A stretch of 64,000 bases of DNA from contig CAJTZO010000010.1 of NCBI GenBank assembly GCA_910583755.1, positions 1-64,000 on the forward strand, written 5' to 3'. The notes beneath the pieces were generated by a model, which searched no databases, was not told the DNA's origin, and saw nothing but the letters and a program-made list of their open reading frames with translations. This document shows positions 17,201 through 26,487 of the stretch, one piece after another. This stretch comes from an uncultured Clostridia bacterium (lineage in GTDB: Bacteria > Bacillota > Clostridia > Lachnospirales > Anaerotignaceae). The translations under genes and the position numbers were made by a program. How positions within the stretch are numbered: the first letter of the stretch is position 1; each line of letters opens with the position of its first letter.

Positions 17201-18220
17201 TTACATTAGTATTTTGTTTAAAATTTTTATCTTTGAAATAAGATATATGATAATATAACCAACAACAAAAGTAATCAAACTATAACAAATAATTTGTGTA
17301 TGTATTTCTGAAAGTGGTAGTAATATACTTAATTTTTCAATAATTAATACATGGCATAAATATAAACCAAAAGATAAATTACCTAAGGTAGTAATACTAT
17401 GGATAAGCAATTTATTTTTAATATTTATCTGCTTGAAACACACAAAAATAGCCGCAGAGATAATAAAAGCATGATATTGATACCCACCTGTATAAAAGGT
17501 ATCGATTTGAGATGAAGATGATGTTCTATGTGTTCCCAATATGGCAGCAAATACACAAAGTAAGGCAATAAAATATAAAAGATATCGCTGTTTTTTTGTA
17601 ATAGAAAAAGTACCTAATAAATAGCCCAATAAAAAATATCCCCAATATCCATCTATGACCATGGGAAAGAAAAAACACCATCTTTGCATCAATCTATTAA
17701 AAAAAGGAGAAATGGTAGTAGGTAATAGAATAAGAAACAAAAAAAAGTATAATTCTTTTTTATTACACTGATTAATAATTTTTTTAATAAAGGGTGTCAA
17801 TAAATAAAAAAATAGTATCGTGTATAAATACCAAAAATGGTAAACAATATTTTGTGTTCCAAAGTTAAGAAACAAATGTTGTATCCGAAAAGGAATATGA
17901 TAAGTAATACAGTTATCACAATAATAGATAAAACTCCATACTAAAAAAGGTGGCAGTATTTTAAGAAGTCTCTTGTTATAAAATAAAGAAAGATTATCTG
18001 CTGTTGTGGAGGTAAGCAACAGATAACCACTTATCATAAAAAACAAAGGAACACCAAAACGAGAAACTGCATTGATGACATTGGTAAACCACCATATATT
18101 TGTTCCAAATATGTTTGAATTTGTAAAAAATTGTGAATTGCAGTGTAGTAAAATAACAGAAAAAATTGCTACAATTCGAATCATTTCTAAATATAATATT
18201 TTTTCTTTTTGCTTGTTCAT
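17201..18220 (-). CDS. Acyltransferase 3-family membrane protein
   Basis: A 339-residue protein with about ten membrane segments. The first reads YLEMIRIVAIFSVILLHCNS with the conserved His of the acyltransferase 3 family (OafA/WecH type), and SRFGVPLFFMISGYLLL follows. Such proteins O-acetylate surface polysaccharides or related carbohydrates. The start at 18220 has GGGGAGGGAAAA upstream. It follows the DUF815 ATPase gene by 28 bases and is the last gene of the minus-strand operon. The acceptor is unknown. Confidence 0.85.
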   Translation of the reverse strand: MNKQKEKILYLEMIRIVAIFSVILLHCNSQFFTNSNIFGTNIWWFTNVINAVSRFGVPLFFMISGYLLLTSTTADNLSLFYNKRLLKILPPFLVWSFIYYCDNCITYHIPFRIQHLFLNFGTQNIVYHFWYLYTILFFYLLTPFIKKIINQCNKKELYFFLFLILLPTTISPFFNRLMQRWCFFFPMVIDGYWGYFLLGYLLGTFSITKKQRYLLYFIALLCVFAAILGTHRTSSSSQIDTFYTGGYQYHAFIISAAIFVCFKQINIKNKLLIHSITTLGNLSFGLYLCHVLIIEKLSILLPLSEIHTQIICYSLITFVVGYIIIYLISKIKILNKILM

Positions 18221-18248
18221 GTTTTTCCCTCCCCTAAAAGTTGCCCTT

Positions 18249-19472
18249 TTATTCCATTGCCATTTCAGATACCTGTAATTTTATAAATTGTCTTGCTGTT
18301 CTGGGAGAGCGACCTCCTCTTGTTAAAGCAAACCGTTCTGCAAGCATATGTAGTTCTTTTTGTTCTAAATCAATGCCATATTCTTCTGCAAGGCTATCTA
18401 CAATGTCAAGGTATTCTTCTTTATCTGGTACAGAGAATGTAATTTCTAACCCAAACCTGTCAGAAAGAGAAGCAGCAGTTTCCATAGTATCCCTTAAATG
18501 GATTTCATTATCTGTCATGCGTTCTGATATGGTTTCTCTGACTAAATGGCGACGGTTTGAAGTGGCATAAATTAAAATATTTTCTGGTTTCCCAGCAACA
18601 CCACCTTCAATAAATGCCTTTAGTGCTGTAAAGGTTTCATCTTCTTGCTGGAATGTTAAATCATCTAAAAAAAGAATAAACTTGAAAGGACTTGCCCCAG
18701 CAGCTTCACAGATTTTGGGAAAATATTTTAATTGTGCCATAGAAAGGTCTATAATTTTTAATCCTTCTTTTGTATATTCGTTGACCACTGCTTTTACAGT
18801 GGAAGATTTTCCAGTACCCTTATCTCCATATAGTAAAATATGATTTGCTAATTTTCCTTGTAAAAAAGAAAGCGTATTTGATAATATGGCTCTTTTTTGT
18901 CTTTCATATCCTTTTAAGTCAGAAAGGCGAATACTGTCTGCTTGAGGTAAAAGGATAATTTCACCCTTTTCTACAGTAAAGGCGGTTCCTCTTGCAAAAT
19001 AGCCATACCCTTTTTGTTGATAAAGTTCATAAAGGGAATAAGCATCTTTTACAGGAAGTTGTGCAGAGTTTGGGAAACGTGGTAATGTATGTAAAAATGC
19101 ACTTTCTTTTGGAAATGTTTTGACAGCTTCTTCAATTAAAATGTCACCAGTGATAGAAGAAACGGTTTCCAACACTTGTATATCAAAAGATACAGAGGAT
19201 TTAATGTGTTCTGGTATTTCTTCAAAAGTTTTTTTGCAGCTTAAATACGCAAAAATGTTGTTATCATATACTAATTCTTCATAAAACAAATGAGATAAAT
19301 CCTTATGTTCAAAAATATAGCCACAAAGTTCCCCATAAGCACGGCAAAAATCTTGTGCTGTTTTAGAATAACTTTCCATAACATTATGTGTTAATTGAAA
19401 TATTGGTGCTTCTGCAATATGTCGCAATGTTGTAAGTGAACAAGAAGCAAGTAAAAAATGTTTGATTTCCAT
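18249..19472 (-). CDS. DUF815 AAA+ ATPase
   Basis: A 407-residue protein. I chose the ATG at 19472 (MEIKHFLLAS), which has AAAGAGGGATATT upstream; the open frame reaches back to 19532 but without a site. The Walker A is LYGDKGTGKSSTVKAVV, the Walker B KFILFLDDLTFQ, and IYATSNRRHLVRE and PRTARQF are the sensor and arginine regions of the DUF815 family. Function in the family is not well defined. It is transcribed after dnaC and may use the same promoter. Confidence 0.85.
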   Translation of the reverse strand: MEIKHFLLASCSLTTLRHIAEAPIFQLTHNVMESYSKTAQDFCRAYGELCGYIFEHKDLSHLFYEELVYDNNIFAYLSCKKTFEEIPEHIKSSVSFDIQVLETVSSITGDILIEEAVKTFPKESAFLHTLPRFPNSAQLPVKDAYSLYELYQQKGYGYFARGTAFTVEKGEIILLPQADSIRLSDLKGYERQKRAILSNTLSFLQGKLANHILLYGDKGTGKSSTVKAVVNEYTKEGLKIIDLSMAQLKYFPKICEAAGASPFKFILFLDDLTFQQEDETFTALKAFIEGGVAGKPENILIYATSNRRHLVRETISERMTDNEIHLRDTMETAASLSDRFGLEITFSVPDKEEYLDIVDSLAEEYGIDLEQKELHMLAERFALTRGGRSPRTARQFIKLQVSEMAME

Positions 19473-19488
19473 AATATCCCTCTTTCTT

Positions 19489-20487
19489 TTAAATACTGTT
19501 TTCTTGATTTTTTTGGCGAATATCATTTCCAAAAAATTTTAATATAATATAGCTTCCTACAATACGAGAAACAAGTCTGTCAGAATATTGGTCAATTAAC
19601 TTATTTGGTGAAAGGTTAGTTGAAATTACAATTTGTTTTTTGGTTAACATTCTGGTATTAATAATATGGAATAGTTTTGCACTGGAAAGTATGGTACTAA
19701 ATTCTGTTCCCAAGTCATCTATGATTAATAAATCTACTGTAAGCAAATCCTCCATAATATCTTCTTTTTCTTCTAAATCTTCATTGTTAAATTGTTGCTT
19801 TTCAATGGCATCAAAAAGTTGTCCCGCTGTCATATATAATACGGTTTTTCCTTTATCTAACAATTCTTTTGCAATACAGTTACATAAAAATGTTTTTCCA
19901 AGCCCTGTCCCACCATATAAAAATAGATTTTTAAATGTTATATCAAAATCATCACAAAATGTTTGACAGGTATTAAAAATTTTTTGCATGTTTTCATAGG
20001 GAGACCAACCTTCTTGTTTGTTTTCTTCTCTGTCATATTTTTTTAAATTAAAGGTATCAAAATTTTCATATGCTACAATTTCTTTAATATTAGATTGGTC
20101 ATATGCAAGGTCAATTAATTTTTGCTTCATGCAATAACAGAGGACATTATCAATATAACCTGTATCTTTGCAATTTTTGCAATGATAGTTGATTTGAAGG
20201 GCATTTTCAGAAAAACCTAAATCATCAAGAAGATTGTTTTTTTCTTGTTTTAGTTTTAAAATAGCCTTTTGCAATTTTTTTAAAAGAAGTTGACTATCTT
20301 CTGGTTTTTGTAGTACCATACAAGCAATTCGAATACTGGTTAAAGAAATCTCTTTTTCTATTTCTTCAATACGAGGACAAATATGATAAATTTCATTCCT
20401 TCTTTTTGTTAGTTCATGTTCGTTTTGAGTACGAGTTTCTTCATATTCCCGTAAAACGGTTTTATATAATTTAGCTTTTTTAGACAT
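19489..20487 (-). CDS. dnaC: DnaC/DnaI-type helicase loader ATPase
   Basis: A 332-residue AAA+ protein. Residues 1-80 are a coiled, charged N-terminal part, then a zinc-binding knot CKNCKDTGYIDNVLCYC near residues 101-117, then the ATPase domain with FLYGGTGLGKTFLCNCIA (Walker A, about 190) and LLIIDDLGTEF (Walker B). This is the DnaI/DnaC layout of proteins that load the replicative helicase. It ends 17 bases before the DUF815 start and is preceded by a DnaD-type gene, a common primosome pairing in Clostridia. Confidence 0.88.
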   Translation of the reverse strand: MSKKAKLYKTVLREYEETRTQNEHELTKRRNEIYHICPRIEEIEKEISLTSIRIACMVLQKPEDSQLLLKKLQKAILKLKQEKNNLLDDLGFSENALQINYHCKNCKDTGYIDNVLCYCMKQKLIDLAYDQSNIKEIVAYENFDTFNLKKYDREENKQEGWSPYENMQKIFNTCQTFCDDFDITFKNLFLYGGTGLGKTFLCNCIAKELLDKGKTVLYMTAGQLFDAIEKQQFNNEDLEEKEDIMEDLLTVDLLIIDDLGTEFSTILSSAKLFHIINTRMLTKKQIVISTNLSPNKLIDQYSDRLVSRIVGSYIILKFFGNDIRQKNQENSI

Positions 20488-20505
20488 ATCCTTTTCCCTC
20501 CCTTG

Positions 20506-21561
20506 TTAACTTTTTTTGAGACGTTCTCTGGCTAGTCTTTCTAGTTCTTCAAAATCCCATTGTCTTTGTTCGTAATTTACAAAACGATTTTGCTTAACAG
20601 TGGTATTTTTGTAGATTTTTTTCTGTTCTGTTTTTGGTTCTACTTTTTTATTTTCCTTTGAAGCTTGGAAATTTTTATCTGCAATTTCTACTTCTTCTGG
20701 TGTATGAATTTTTTTTTCATACCAATTTTTTAATATACTATGAACATATTTGAATGTTTTTCCACTTCCACCAGTTTGTAAAATTGCTTTTTCACAAGCA
20801 ATTAGTATCATTTCTATACTAAAATGGTATTCTGAAGTCCATACTCTTACATATTCTTCTTCTACAGGAGTAATCATACGTCCACTTTGCCCAAGTGCCC
20901 GCATAATTTGTTTATAGCCACTTTGATGTAGTTTGATATATTCTGAAGCGCGTTCTGGTGTAGTAATTCCATCATTTGCCCAGCTAATTGCTACCTTTTC
21001 AATATAATTTAAGTGATAATGTTTGGTTTCTGTGCAATAGGAAAAAAGAAGTTTGATTACTTCCAAAGATAATTGTAACCACTCATTAAATCCTAATATG
21101 GTTGTCATATCCTCATATTGCAATGTTCTTCCTAAATAATATTCTGCTAAAGAAAACAATTTTTTTGCAGTAGGACTATTTTTGCTAATAGTTAGTATTT
21201 CTTCTGGTGTATATTGAGGAGAAGTACTATCTGTTTTATGATACATGCTTTGTTGTTCTTGTTGCTTTATGGGGTTCTTTTTTGATTGAACTGTTAAAAA
21301 ATGGATATTTCCATCTTCAGATAATTTTATTAAACCCTGTTTTTTCCAATATTTCCAACTTTTTATGACATCACTTTCTAAAAGGTCAAGTGCTTCTGCA
21401 ATAGACCGATTGGTTAAAGAAGTGTCACCGTTTGAAATGTGACAATAAGCATATAAATAGACCAAAACATAAGGTGGATGTGCTTTGGGCATATACTCAT
21501 CTATAAAAATATTTGAAATTTGTGTTGTTTGAGATTCTACAGATTCTATTGAAAAAGCCAT
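20506..21561 (-). CDS. DnaD-domain primosome protein
   Basis: A 351-residue protein. I prefer the ATG at 21561 (MAFSIESVES), nine bases after GGAG, over the upstream ATG at 21576. The N-terminal half (residues 20-90) contains a winged-helix domain (GDTSLTNRSIAEALDLLESD, KYWKKQGLIKLSEDG), and residues about 205-290 are a DnaD domain ending in GSGKTFKYVHSILKNWYEKK. Such proteins remodel DNA and help recruit the helicase loader at replication start or restart. It is the first gene of the dnaD-dnaC-DUF815-acyltransferase operon. Confidence 0.88.
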   Translation of the reverse strand: MAFSIESVESQTTQISNIFIDEYMPKAHPPYVLVYLYAYCHISNGDTSLTNRSIAEALDLLESDVIKSWKYWKKQGLIKLSEDGNIHFLTVQSKKNPIKQQEQQSMYHKTDSTSPQYTPEEILTISKNSPTAKKLFSLAEYYLGRTLQYEDMTTILGFNEWLQLSLEVIKLLFSYCTETKHYHLNYIEKVAISWANDGITTPERASEYIKLHQSGYKQIMRALGQSGRMITPVEEEYVRVWTSEYHFSIEMILIACEKAILQTGGSGKTFKYVHSILKNWYEKKIHTPEEVEIADKNFQASKENKKVEPKTEQKKIYKNTTVKQNRFVNYEQRQWDFEELERLARERLKKS

Positions 21562-21711
21562 TATTCTATGCTCCATTTCTATTCTGACAATTATTGATAT
21601 GGTAGTATATCACATTTTTTTTAAAATTGAAAGATGTTTTGAAAAGGTCAAGCACATACTACAACATTCTATCGTATATTGAAAACAGCAGGAAGTAGAA
21701 AGAGGGAAATT

Positions 21712-21960
21712 ATGAAAACATTACAGAATAGTATCAATACAATACCATATTGTATTGTGGAAATTAAAGCAGAAGAAAAACAAAAATTACGGCTTTATGA
21801 TATGGGATTTTACGCAGGGAGTATTGTAACACCACTTTATGAATGTTGGGGAGGAGGTACCAAAGTTTATGAAGTAAAACAAACTCTAATTGCGTTAAGA
21901 CAGCAAGATGCACAAAATATATGGGTAAGGGAGATGAGAGAATATGTCCCCAAAAAATAA
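21712..21960 (+). CDS. feoA: FeoA-domain protein
   Basis: An 82-residue protein with an SH3-like FeoA domain: LRLYDMGFYAGSIVTPLYE and GTKVYEVKQTLIALRQQDAQ. The start at 21712 has AAAGAGGGAAATT upstream; an earlier in-frame ATG at 21679 lacks one. FeoA assists the ferrous iron transporter FeoB. Its 3' end overlaps the feoB start by 17 bases, so the two are coupled. Because feoB is interrupted downstream, this gene is now separated from a working transporter. Confidence 0.88.
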   Translation: MKTLQNSINTIPYCIVEIKAEEKQKLRLYDMGFYAGSIVTPLYECWGGGTKVYEVKQTLIALRQQDAQNIWVREMREYVPKK

Positions 21961-23356
21961 AGAAGTCATTATTGGCTTAGCTGGAAATCCTAACACAGGA
22001 AAAAGTACAGTATTTAACCATTTAACAGGCTTAAAACAGCATACAGGTAATTGGTCTGGTAAAACAGTAACAAATACAAAAGGTAGTTTTTTTTTAGAGG
22101 GAATGCATTGTATTGTTTATGATTTACCAGGTATTTATTCTCTTTTTTCAGATAGTGCAGAAGAATGCTGTGCAAAGGAATTTATTTGTTCTGCAAAAAC
22201 AGATATTATGCTTGTTGTGTTAGATGCTACTTCATTAGAAAGAAATTTAACTTTAGTGTTGCACATATTAGAATTAACAGAGCGCGTAATACTTTGTATT
22301 AATCTAATGGATGAAGCAGAAAAAAAAGGAATTATTGTAGACAGTAAAAAATTATCAGAAAAACTGGGGATTCCCGTGATTTGTACAAGTGCAAGAGCTG
22401 GAAAAGGAATAGAAGAACTTAAAAAAACAATTATAGATGCTGCAAATGGAAAAATTATTTTTTCTCCAAACAAAACGATTTTTTCTGAAAAAATGGAAAA
22501 GATATGGAACGATTTTTTAAAACAAATAAAACATATTATACCAGAAGGAATTGTACCAAAATATTTTGCTATGGAAGTATTAGAAGGAGATAATTGGTTT
22601 TTAACAATGCTTTGCAGTAAATTAGATTTGATACAAATGCAGGAATTATTAGCTAGGCAAGAAGCAGAGGAAGTATTTTTAACAAAAAAAGGAGATACAA
22701 AAGAAAAATTAAAAGAAGAAAAAAGTATTACTTTTTTAAAAAGAAGCCAAGAGATTGCAAAAGAAGTAGTTACAGAAAAGACAGAAGAAGCAAAAAAAAG
22801 AGAGCGCTTTTTAGATAATATTTTTCTTTCTAAAAAAACTGGAATCCCTGTTATGCTGGCTTTATTGGGACTTATTTTTTGGATTACGATTGTAGGAGCA
22901 AATGTGCCTTCTAATGTATTGATGGAATTATTTTGGAATGTAGGAGAAAAGTTGGGAGTATTTTTAAAATGGTGTGCTGTTCCAGATTGGTTTTATGGAA
23001 TTGTAAAAGATGGTATTTTTTTAACAGTAAGCTGGGTAGTTGCAGTGATGTTGCCACCTATGGCAATTTTTTTTCCTTTCTTTACAATATTGGAAGATTT
23101 TGGGCTTTTACCTAGAATTGCCTTCCATATGGATGGATTATTTCAAAAAGCCCATACACATGGGAAACAAGCTTTGACCATGTGTATGGGCTTTGGATGT
23201 AATTCTGCTGGTGTGACAGCCTGCCGTATTATCAATTCGCCTAGAGAACGATTGATTGCCATATTAACCAATAATTTTGTGCCATGCAATGGCAGATTAG
23301 CACCACCATTGTTATGGCAATTTTTTGTGGCTTTTTTGAAGCATAAAATGATATAG
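21944..23356 (+). pseudogene. feoB: feoB, 5' part, interrupted by a 5.1 kb element
   Basis: The ferrous iron transporter's first 451 codons. The GTPase domain has GNPNTGKST (residues 13-21), DLPGIYSL, NLMDEAEKKG and SARAGKG; the membrane part begins near 305 and includes MCMGFGCNSAGVTACRII. The family's universal NNFVPCNGRFPT block is cut after Arg451 (23294-23296). The frame then runs 19 foreign codons to a stop at 23356. The missing 239 codons are found at 28408-29127. Joining 23298 to 28410 restores the family sequence in frame. It is unlikely to work as a transporter while the element is in place. Confidence 0.93.
23299..23317. promoter_or_regulatory. Left attachment site arm (attL)
   Basis: AGCACCACCATTGTTATGG directly follows the TT core (23297-23298). 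Its reverse complement matches the right-end arm 28389-28407 (CCATAAGAATGGTTGTGCT) at 17 of 19 positions, as expected for the two arms of a serine-recombinase attP site. Confidence 0.85.
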
Positions 23357-23443
23357 TTTGTCACAACGTTGTAAAAACTCCGCTTGTTGTTTTGGAGTGA
23401 AAGAAGAAATTTTAATTTTTTGAGCTTTGTTTTTAGAAGACAT
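23312..23443 (-). CDS. 43-residue basic protein at the left end of the island
   Basis: The frame starts at 23443 with AAAGGAG seven bases upstream and ends at 23312, inside the left att arm. It begins MSSKNKAQKIKISSFTPKQQ and ends LQKSHKKLP, with about 11 Lys/Arg in 43 residues and no membrane segment. It is 22 bases downstream of the HAD gene in the same operon. Small basic proteins coded beside an attachment site are often recombination directionality factors or DNA-binding accessory proteins; that role here is an inference from position and charge only. Confidence 0.55.
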   Translation of the reverse strand: MSSKNKAQKIKISSFTPKQQAEFLQRCDKLYHFMLQKSHKKLP

Positions 23444-23465
23444 AAAAACTCCTTTTTTTGTTATT

Positions 23466-24113
23466 TTATGATGCCATATTTGCAAATAGACTGTCTGCTT
23501 TTTCTGGAAGTTCTTCTATGCAGTTAATAAATGGGACTTCTGTATCTACACTACCGAATCCATATTTTGCATATAAAAAAGGAATTCCTGCAACTTTTGT
23601 TGCGTTATAATCTCCTTGTGTATCTCCAATATAAAAAGAGTTTTGAATGGCATTTCTTTCAATAATCATTTTAATGTTTTCACCTTTGGGTTTTCCTGTT
23701 CTGCCAGAATTTTCATAGTCTTTAAAATATTTTCCTAATTTATGATAAGCAAAAAATGCTTCTATATAGCCTGCTTGGCAGTTACTTACAATATACAAAT
23801 CATATTTTTGGGATAAAATTTGTAATGTTTTTTCTAGGTTGTCAAAAAGTTTTCCACCATTTTTTGCAATTTCCACTTCTTCTTCTTTTCCACATTCTTC
23901 CATAATAGAAAGCATTTTTTGTGTTTCTAAATCAGGAAGGAGAGTGCTAAAAATCTCCTCTGATGTTTTGCCCATAAAACTTTTGGCAACTTCTGCTGTT
24001 ACGGTTTTACCATTTAATTCTTTGTATCTGTTAAAAACAGTGTTCCAAGCATTTGCAACAGCTTGGCAGGAATCCCAAAGAGTACCATCTACATCAAAAA
24101 TAATTGCGTTCAT
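23466..24113 (-). CDS. HAD-superfamily phosphatase (phosphoglycolate phosphatase-like)
   Basis: A 215-residue hydrolase with the four HAD motifs: FDVDGTLWDS (residues 6-15, nucleophilic and general acid Asp), IVSNCQ (motif II), KPKGENI with Lys (motif III) and IGDTQGDYNATKVAG (motif IV). The cap insertion between motifs I and II is helical, as in the phosphoglycolate phosphatase/beta-phosphoglucomutase subgroup. GAGGAGG lies upstream of the ATG at 24113. It is cargo of the feoB island; its substrate is unknown. Only a small ORF lies between it and attL. Confidence 0.88.
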   Translation of the reverse strand: MNAIIFDVDGTLWDSCQAVANAWNTVFNRYKELNGKTVTAEVAKSFMGKTSEEIFSTLLPDLETQKMLSIMEECGKEEEVEIAKNGGKLFDNLEKTLQILSQKYDLYIVSNCQAGYIEAFFAYHKLGKYFKDYENSGRTGKPKGENIKMIIERNAIQNSFYIGDTQGDYNATKVAGIPFLYAKYGFGSVDTEVPFINCIEELPEKADSLFANMAS

Positions 24114-24179
24114 AATTATACCTCCTCATTGTTTGTAACTATTTTTTATTGATAAACAAAAAAGTTAATTTTTGTTTTA

Positions 24180-24330
24180 GCCTGTTGATAAATACAAAAC
24201 TTTGGACTTTGTTCAGTCTACGCGTTACTCCGGTCGGCTAGTTTCCGCTAAACATTTTTTGCTTTTTTCTTTCAAGAAAGAAGGGAGAGTTGGAGTGTAA
24301 CACGCTCAAGATTTTAAGGTTTTTTATCGT
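24180..24330. repeat. Dispersed repeat, diverged partial copy C inside the island
   Basis: The gap between the VWA and HAD genes contains TTTTCTTTCAAGAAAGAA with AGTTTCCGC, CTCAAGATTTTAAGG and similar pieces that recall the dispersed repeats of the host chromosome. It shows that the island has lived in this or a related lineage long enough to receive one. Confidence 0.5.
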
Positions 24331-25520
24331 GAAACAAGTAATTTTTTAAGAGCTTCCTCCAAGCCGTCTACAGAAAGGGGATACATTGGAAAAAGGTCTG
24401 CAAGAACATCATACGTATGGGACCAATAACTACTCCACTGGGGACGTTTTGCAGGATTAAGCCATATAATATGAGGGTATTTTTGCTTAAAACGTTGGAA
24501 CCATTCAATACCCGGCACACTGTCTCGTACACCATAACTATAATAACTACCAGACAGCAATTCAGAAGGTTCCATCATGGCATCTCCAACAAGAATGACT
24601 TTATATTCGCTACCAATGTTTTGTAATATCCAATTGGTATCCACAGCAAGTTTTGGACGTAAACTGGGTTCTGTATAAACTTTGGAATAAATGCTATTAT
24701 GGAAATAATATACTTTTAAATCTTTAAAATGTTTTGACTTACTAACAGACTGAAACAATGCACTGCAAAGACGACTGTAGTATTCTACAGAACCACCAGA
24801 ATCCATTAATAAAAGCACTTTTACGGTGTTTCGTCTTGGTTTTTGATAAACAATTTTTAATTTGCCAGCATTGTTGCAGGTTTCTTGTATAGTATTGTCA
24901 ATGTCAAATTCCGTTTTTGGTGCATCAATACGTGTAGAAAATTGGCGAAGTTGACGAAATGCTATTTGAAATTGCCTTGTATCTAAAGTATTGTCATTAC
25001 GGAAGTCTCTAAAGTTTCGTTCTCCAGCTACTTGAAAAGCTGTTTTATAGCGGGAAACACCACCAACACGAATCCCTTTGGGACTATATCCGCTATTGCC
25101 AAATACAGAAACACCACCTGTTCCGACCCAATAACTACCACCATTATGTTCTTCTTTCTGTTCTTCCAAACGTTCTAAAAACATTTTCTGGATTTCTTCT
25201 GTAGAAAGATATTCATTTTCCATTGCTCTGTCCATATCAAAGGTATCTTTTGGCTTTTCTTTAGGATTAGCTAACCAATCCAATAGTTCTTTTGGTAATT
25301 CTTGTGTTAATTCTACATCTTTGAAATACTCTAAAAACGCACCATCAAAACGGTCAAAATCTGTTTCGCTTTTGATAAGAATTGCACGGCAAAGATAATA
25401 AAAGCCAGTAAAACTGGAATGATGGAGACCTTTTTGTAATGCTTCCATTAATGTCATCCATTCATTCAGAGAAACAGAAAGTCCTCGTTTTCTTAGAAGG
25501 TAAAAAAAGGAGCCAAACAT
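24324..25520 (-). CDS. VWA-domain protein (CoxE-like), partner of MoxR ATPase
   Basis: A 398-residue protein. I chose the ATG at 25520 (MFGSFFYLL), ten bases after AAGGAG; a GTG at 25529 is too close to that site. The N-terminal half is helical; a glycine-rich stretch (WVGTGGVSVFGNSGYSPKG) lies near 130-150, and the C-terminal von Willebrand A domain has VKVLLLMDSGGSVEYYS, a complete MIDAS D-x-G-x-S that binds a divalent metal. Proteins of this kind act with MoxR-type AAA+ ATPases to insert metals into or mature other proteins. The MoxR gene is 14 bases upstream. The target is not evident in the island. Confidence 0.85.
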   Translation of the reverse strand: MFGSFFYLLRKRGLSVSLNEWMTLMEALQKGLHHSSFTGFYYLCRAILIKSETDFDRFDGAFLEYFKDVELTQELPKELLDWLANPKEKPKDTFDMDRAMENEYLSTEEIQKMFLERLEEQKEEHNGGSYWVGTGGVSVFGNSGYSPKGIRVGGVSRYKTAFQVAGERNFRDFRNDNTLDTRQFQIAFRQLRQFSTRIDAPKTEFDIDNTIQETCNNAGKLKIVYQKPRRNTVKVLLLMDSGGSVEYYSRLCSALFQSVSKSKHFKDLKVYYFHNSIYSKVYTEPSLRPKLAVDTNWILQNIGSEYKVILVGDAMMEPSELLSGSYYSYGVRDSVPGIEWFQRFKQKYPHIIWLNPAKRPQWSSYWSHTYDVLADLFPMYPLSVDGLEEALKKLLVSR

Positions 25521-25534
25521 ATTTGCCACACTCC

Positions 25535-26353
25535 TTATCCTTTATATTTTTCCAGTGTGTCTAAATCTTCATTTTTTTTGAGCAAAACGCCAGCAAAAGG
25601 AATTTCACTTCTTATTTTTTGTTCCGATATACCACCTAGTTGAAGCGCTTGTATCCAGTCTAATACTTCTGAAGTGCTTGGCTTTTTTTGAATAGCAGAA
25701 AGCCCTCTAATCCAGTAAAAAGCTTCCATAACTTGTTTTAACATATGAGTATCTAAATTTGGAAAATGAACATTTACAATTTCTTCCATTAAATCTTGTG
25801 ATGGAAAAGCAATATAATGGAAAATGCATCTCCTTAAAAAAGCATCTGGCAATTCTTTTTCTGCATTAGAAGTAATAATAACAATAGGGCGATGTTTTGC
25901 GCAAATGGTTTCTTTTGTTTCTGGAATATAAAATTCCATTTTGTCTAGTTCCCAAAGCAAGTCATTAGGAAATTCTAAGTCAGCTTTATCAATTTCGTCA
26001 ATCAATAAAATAACCTGTTCTTCAGAAGAAAAAGCTTCTCCCAATTTGCCCAATTTTACATATTTTGCAATATCATCAACACCTTGATTTCCAAATTGAC
26101 TGTCATATAATCTTTGCACGACATCATACACATAAAGACCATCTTGTGCTTTTGTAGTAGATTTGATATTCCATATAATTAATTTTTTACCCAATGCTTG
26201 AGAAATTGCTTCTGCTAACATTGTTTTACCTGTACCTGGTTCTCCCTTAATTAATAATGGTTTTTGTAATGCCATAGCAATATTTACAGCTCCCATAAGT
26301 TCTTGAGAAGCTACATAGTTTTGACTGCCATGAAATGTATTTTCAGAATACAT
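25535..26353 (-). CDS. MoxR-type AAA+ ATPase
   Basis: A 272-residue ATPase. The start at 26353 (MYSENTFHGS) has AAAGGAGAACA upstream; the frame opens earlier at 26392 without a site. Walker A is IKGEPGTGKTMLAEAI, Walker B QVILLIDEIDKADLEF, sensor 1 VIITSNAEKELPDAFLRRC, which is the MoxR signature. It and the VWA protein form the classic MoxR-VWA chaperone pair. It is divergent from the recombinase gene, with a 134-base gap that must contain both promoters. Confidence 0.9.
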   Translation of the reverse strand: MYSENTFHGSQNYVASQELMGAVNIAMALQKPLLIKGEPGTGKTMLAEAISQALGKKLIIWNIKSTTKAQDGLYVYDVVQRLYDSQFGNQGVDDIAKYVKLGKLGEAFSSEEQVILLIDEIDKADLEFPNDLLWELDKMEFYIPETKETICAKHRPIVIITSNAEKELPDAFLRRCIFHYIAFPSQDLMEEIVNVHFPNLDTHMLKQVMEAFYWIRGLSAIQKKPSTSEVLDWIQALQLGGISEQKIRSEIPFAGVLLKKNEDLDTLEKYKG

Positions 26354-26487
26354 AAGTGTTCTCCTTTCAAAAATAGATATAATTGTTACCATTGTATTAG
26401 CAAGTCCTTTCTTTTGTCAACTAAAATTTATTCAGATTTTTATATTTTAGACATATATTGAAAAAAACAAGAAAAAAGAGGAATAAT

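Noticed and set aside
23296..23356. feoB break as a simple nonsense mutation or sequencing error
   Set aside because: The missing 3' part is found 5.1 kb away, a recombinase lies between, and the ends match as att arms, so insertion explains it better.
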